A DNA stretch of 6,122 nucleotides from assembly GCA_903907475.1 (NCBI GenBank), contig CAIVOB010000059.1, forward strand, positions 1 through 6,122. Direction: 5' to 3'. This stretch comes from Candidatus Omnitrophota bacterium. GTDB taxonomy: Bacteria > Omnitrophota > Gorgyraeia > Gygaellales > Profunditerraquicolaceae. The notes beneath the pieces are model-generated. The model was not told the DNA's origin. It saw nothing but the letters and a program-made list of their open reading frames with translations, and did not search any database. Numbering within the stretch: position 1 is the first letter of the stretch; every line of letters begins with the position of its first letter. A program made the position numbers and the translations under genes. Below are positions 4,864 to 6,122 of the stretch, one piece after another.

Positions 4864-4923
4864 TTTTCTTTAAGTCAATCAACTGGTTAAACTTAGATTC
4901 TCATTAATAAGGAGCAAAAAGAT

Positions 4924-5967
4924 ATGAAAAAAGCATTAATTACGGGTATAACTGGTCAAGATGGCTCATACTTAGCTGAACTACTTCTTTCTAAAGGTTA
5001 TGAAGTCCATGGCATTATTCGTAGAGCGAGTACCTTTAATACCGCAAGGATAAATCATATTTATGTTGATCAGCATTCTAAAGGAGTTAAGTTATTTTTG
5101 CATTTTGGTGACATCTCCGATGCGGAACAGATTAACAATATTGTCTTTAATATAAAACCGGATGAAGTTTATCATTTAGCCGCTCAAAGTCATGTTAGGG
5201 TGAGTTTTGATATTCCCGAATACACAGGGAATATCACGGGTTTAGGTACGACCAGGATTCTTGAAGCAATTCGTCGCAGTGGTAGAAAAATTAAATTTTA
5301 TCAGGCCAGCAGTAGTGAAATGTTTGGTTCCGCACTTCCTCCGCAATCAGAAACAACTCAATTCCAGCCGCAAAGCCCTTATGCCTGTGCGAAGCTTTAT
5401 TCGTATTGGTTGACCAAGAATTACCGTGATGGTTATAATATATTTGCCTGTAATGGCATACTTTTTAATCACGAGAGCCCCCGGAGAGGAGAAACTTTTG
5501 TGAGTAGAAAAGTTACCCGGGCTGTTGTTAATATCTTAGCTGGTAAACAGGACAAGCTATATCTTGGTAATTTAGAAGCAAAAAGAGACTGGGGCTATGC
5601 TCCGGAGTATGTAGAAATGATGTGGAAGATTTTGCAGCAGGATAAGCCGGATGATTACGTTACTGGTACAGGCGAATCACATTCTGTGCGGGAATTAGTG
5701 GAAGAAGCTTTCGGTTATGTCGGACTAAAGTGGAAGAATTATGTATGTATTGATCAGCGTTATTTCCGGCCCACAGAAGTCAATTGTCTTATTGCTGATA
5801 TTAAGAAAGTAAAAAAGGTGTTTAAGTGGCAATCAAAGATAAAATTTAATGATTTAGTAAAAATAATGATTGATGCTGATATGAGAGCTTCTGGGGTAGA
5901 GCCAATAGGAGAGGGCGATAAGCTTCTTCAAAAGAAGTTCCCAAACCGCTGGTGGAAAGCAGATTAA
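4924..5967 (+). CDS. gmd: GDP-mannose 4,6-dehydratase
   Basis: This soluble enzyme converts GDP-D-mannose to GDP-4-dehydro-6-deoxy-D-mannose, the branch point to GDP-fucose, GDP-rhamnose and other deoxy sugars. The 347 residues match the family length. Landmarks are [15 protein letters not shown] (8-22; GxxGxxG), the NADP-binding RRAST (33-37), HFGDISD (60-66), HLAAQSHV (84-91), SSSEMFG (129-135; S131, E132), the catalytic Y153 and K157 in [24 protein letters not shown] (182-196), [11 protein letters not shown] (220-230) and FRPTEV (281-286). The family usually forms tetramers through the RR-containing loop. It has its own extended -10 promoter and an AAGGAG at 4909-4914. A second SDR gene begins 12 bp after its stop and may act on its product. 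Confidence 0.97.
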   Translation: MKKALITGITGQDGSYLAELLLSKGYEVHGIIRRASTFNTARINHIYVDQHSKGVKLFLHFGDISDAEQINNIVFNIKPDEVYHLAAQSHVRVSFDIPEYTGNITGLGTTRILEAIRRSGRKIKFYQASSSEMFGSALPPQSETTQFQPQSPYACAKLYSYWLTKNYRDGYNIFACNGILFNHESPRRGETFVSRKVTRAVVNILAGKQDKLYLGNLEAKRDWGYAPEYVEMMWKILQQDKPDDYVTGTGESHSVRELVEEAFGYVGLKWKNYVCIDQRYFRPTEVNCLIADIKKVKKVFKWQSKIKFNDLVKIMIDADMRASGVEPIGEGDKLLQKKFPNRWWKAD

Positions 5968-5979
5968 TCAAAAATTAAA

Positions 5980-6122
5980 ATGACCAAAGGCGTAAAGAAT
6001 TATTTAATTACTGGATTCTCTGGTTTTGTGAGTAGGTATTTTGTTGAGTATCTTAATCAATTACCGGAAAAAGCAAACATTCTTGGCATTGATATTACAA
6101 AACCAGTTTTTGATTTTAGGCA
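5980..6122 (+). CDS. NAD(P)-dependent SDR reductase/epimerase, N-terminal fragment
   Basis: The first 47 codons of an extended short-chain dehydrogenase/reductase are present; the window edge cuts the gene. The sequence NYLITGFSGFVSRYFVEYL (7-25) is the first strand, glycine loop and helix of a Rossmann fold, followed by ILGIDIT, whose D38 ends the second strand and suits cofactor binding. The third glycine of GxxGxxG is Ser here (GFSGFVS, S18). No ribosome binding site is visible in the 12-bp gap after gmd, so translation may be coupled to gmd. Directly after gmd the most likely role is GDP-4-dehydro-6-deoxy-D-mannose reductase, giving GDP-D-rhamnose, with GDP-fucose synthase as the alternative. 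The catalytic Ser/Thr, Tyr and Lys lie outside the window, so the specific assignment is inferred from context. Confidence 0.75.
   Translation, partial: MTKGVKNYLITGFSGFVSRYFVEYLNQLPEKANILGIDITKPVFDFR

Overview
The window comes from a bacterium with moderately low GC content (estimated by eye), using the standard bacterial code and clear Shine-Dalgarno sites (GAGGTG, AAGGAG, GGAGG). All recognised genes are on the + strand. The mix of an antitoxin-like operon, a Bro-N/DinD-like gene and a nucleotide-sugar cluster is common in environmental genomes. The Bro-N protein resembles ones I associate with candidate phyla such as Omnitrophota, but that placement rests on memory of protein resemblance and is weak.

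Left part (1-1729), accessory DNA. A compact promoter with TTGACA, a 17-bp spacer and TACAAT overlaps a perfect 24-bp palindrome. It drives a small ribbon-helix-helix antitoxin-like protein (158-403) and a 61-residue helical protein of unknown function that starts one base after the antitoxin stop. A roughly 200-bp interval follows with repeated TTTACGAT-like octamers and a 20-bp element that recurs (19/20) at 1696-1715. The two copies bracket a Bro-N domain gene (800-1624) whose C-terminal half resembles the DinD-like extension. The bracketing suggests a small mobile cassette or, alternatively, two copies of one operator. The Bro-N gene carries a perfect 14-bp inverted repeat inside its coding sequence.

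Right part (1730-6122), nucleotide-sugar synthesis for surface polysaccharide. UDP-glucose 6-dehydrogenase (1730-3025) and UDP-glucuronate decarboxylase (3054-3986) lie 28 bp apart and together convert UDP-glucose to UDP-glucuronate and then UDP-xylose. GDP-mannose 4,6-dehydratase (4924-5967) is followed after 12 bp by the start of another extended SDR enzyme, cut by the window end, which could be the reductase that finishes a GDP-6-deoxyhexose such as GDP-rhamnose or GDP-fucose.

Between these two pairs sits a papain-fold (C1A) cysteine peptidase (4016-4807) with an intact Gln/Cys/His/Asn set but no visible signal peptide or inhibitory propeptide. Its extended -10 promoter lies so close to the ATG that the mRNA is predicted to be leaderless. 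A nearly identical extended -10 element precedes the GDP-mannose dehydratase. No rRNA, tRNA or CRISPR array was seen, and no convincing rho-independent terminator.

The most interesting items are the flanking repeats of the Bro-N gene (cassette versus shared operator), the antitoxin-like operon with an unrecognised partner, and the leaderless intracellular papain-like protease within a polysaccharide locus.
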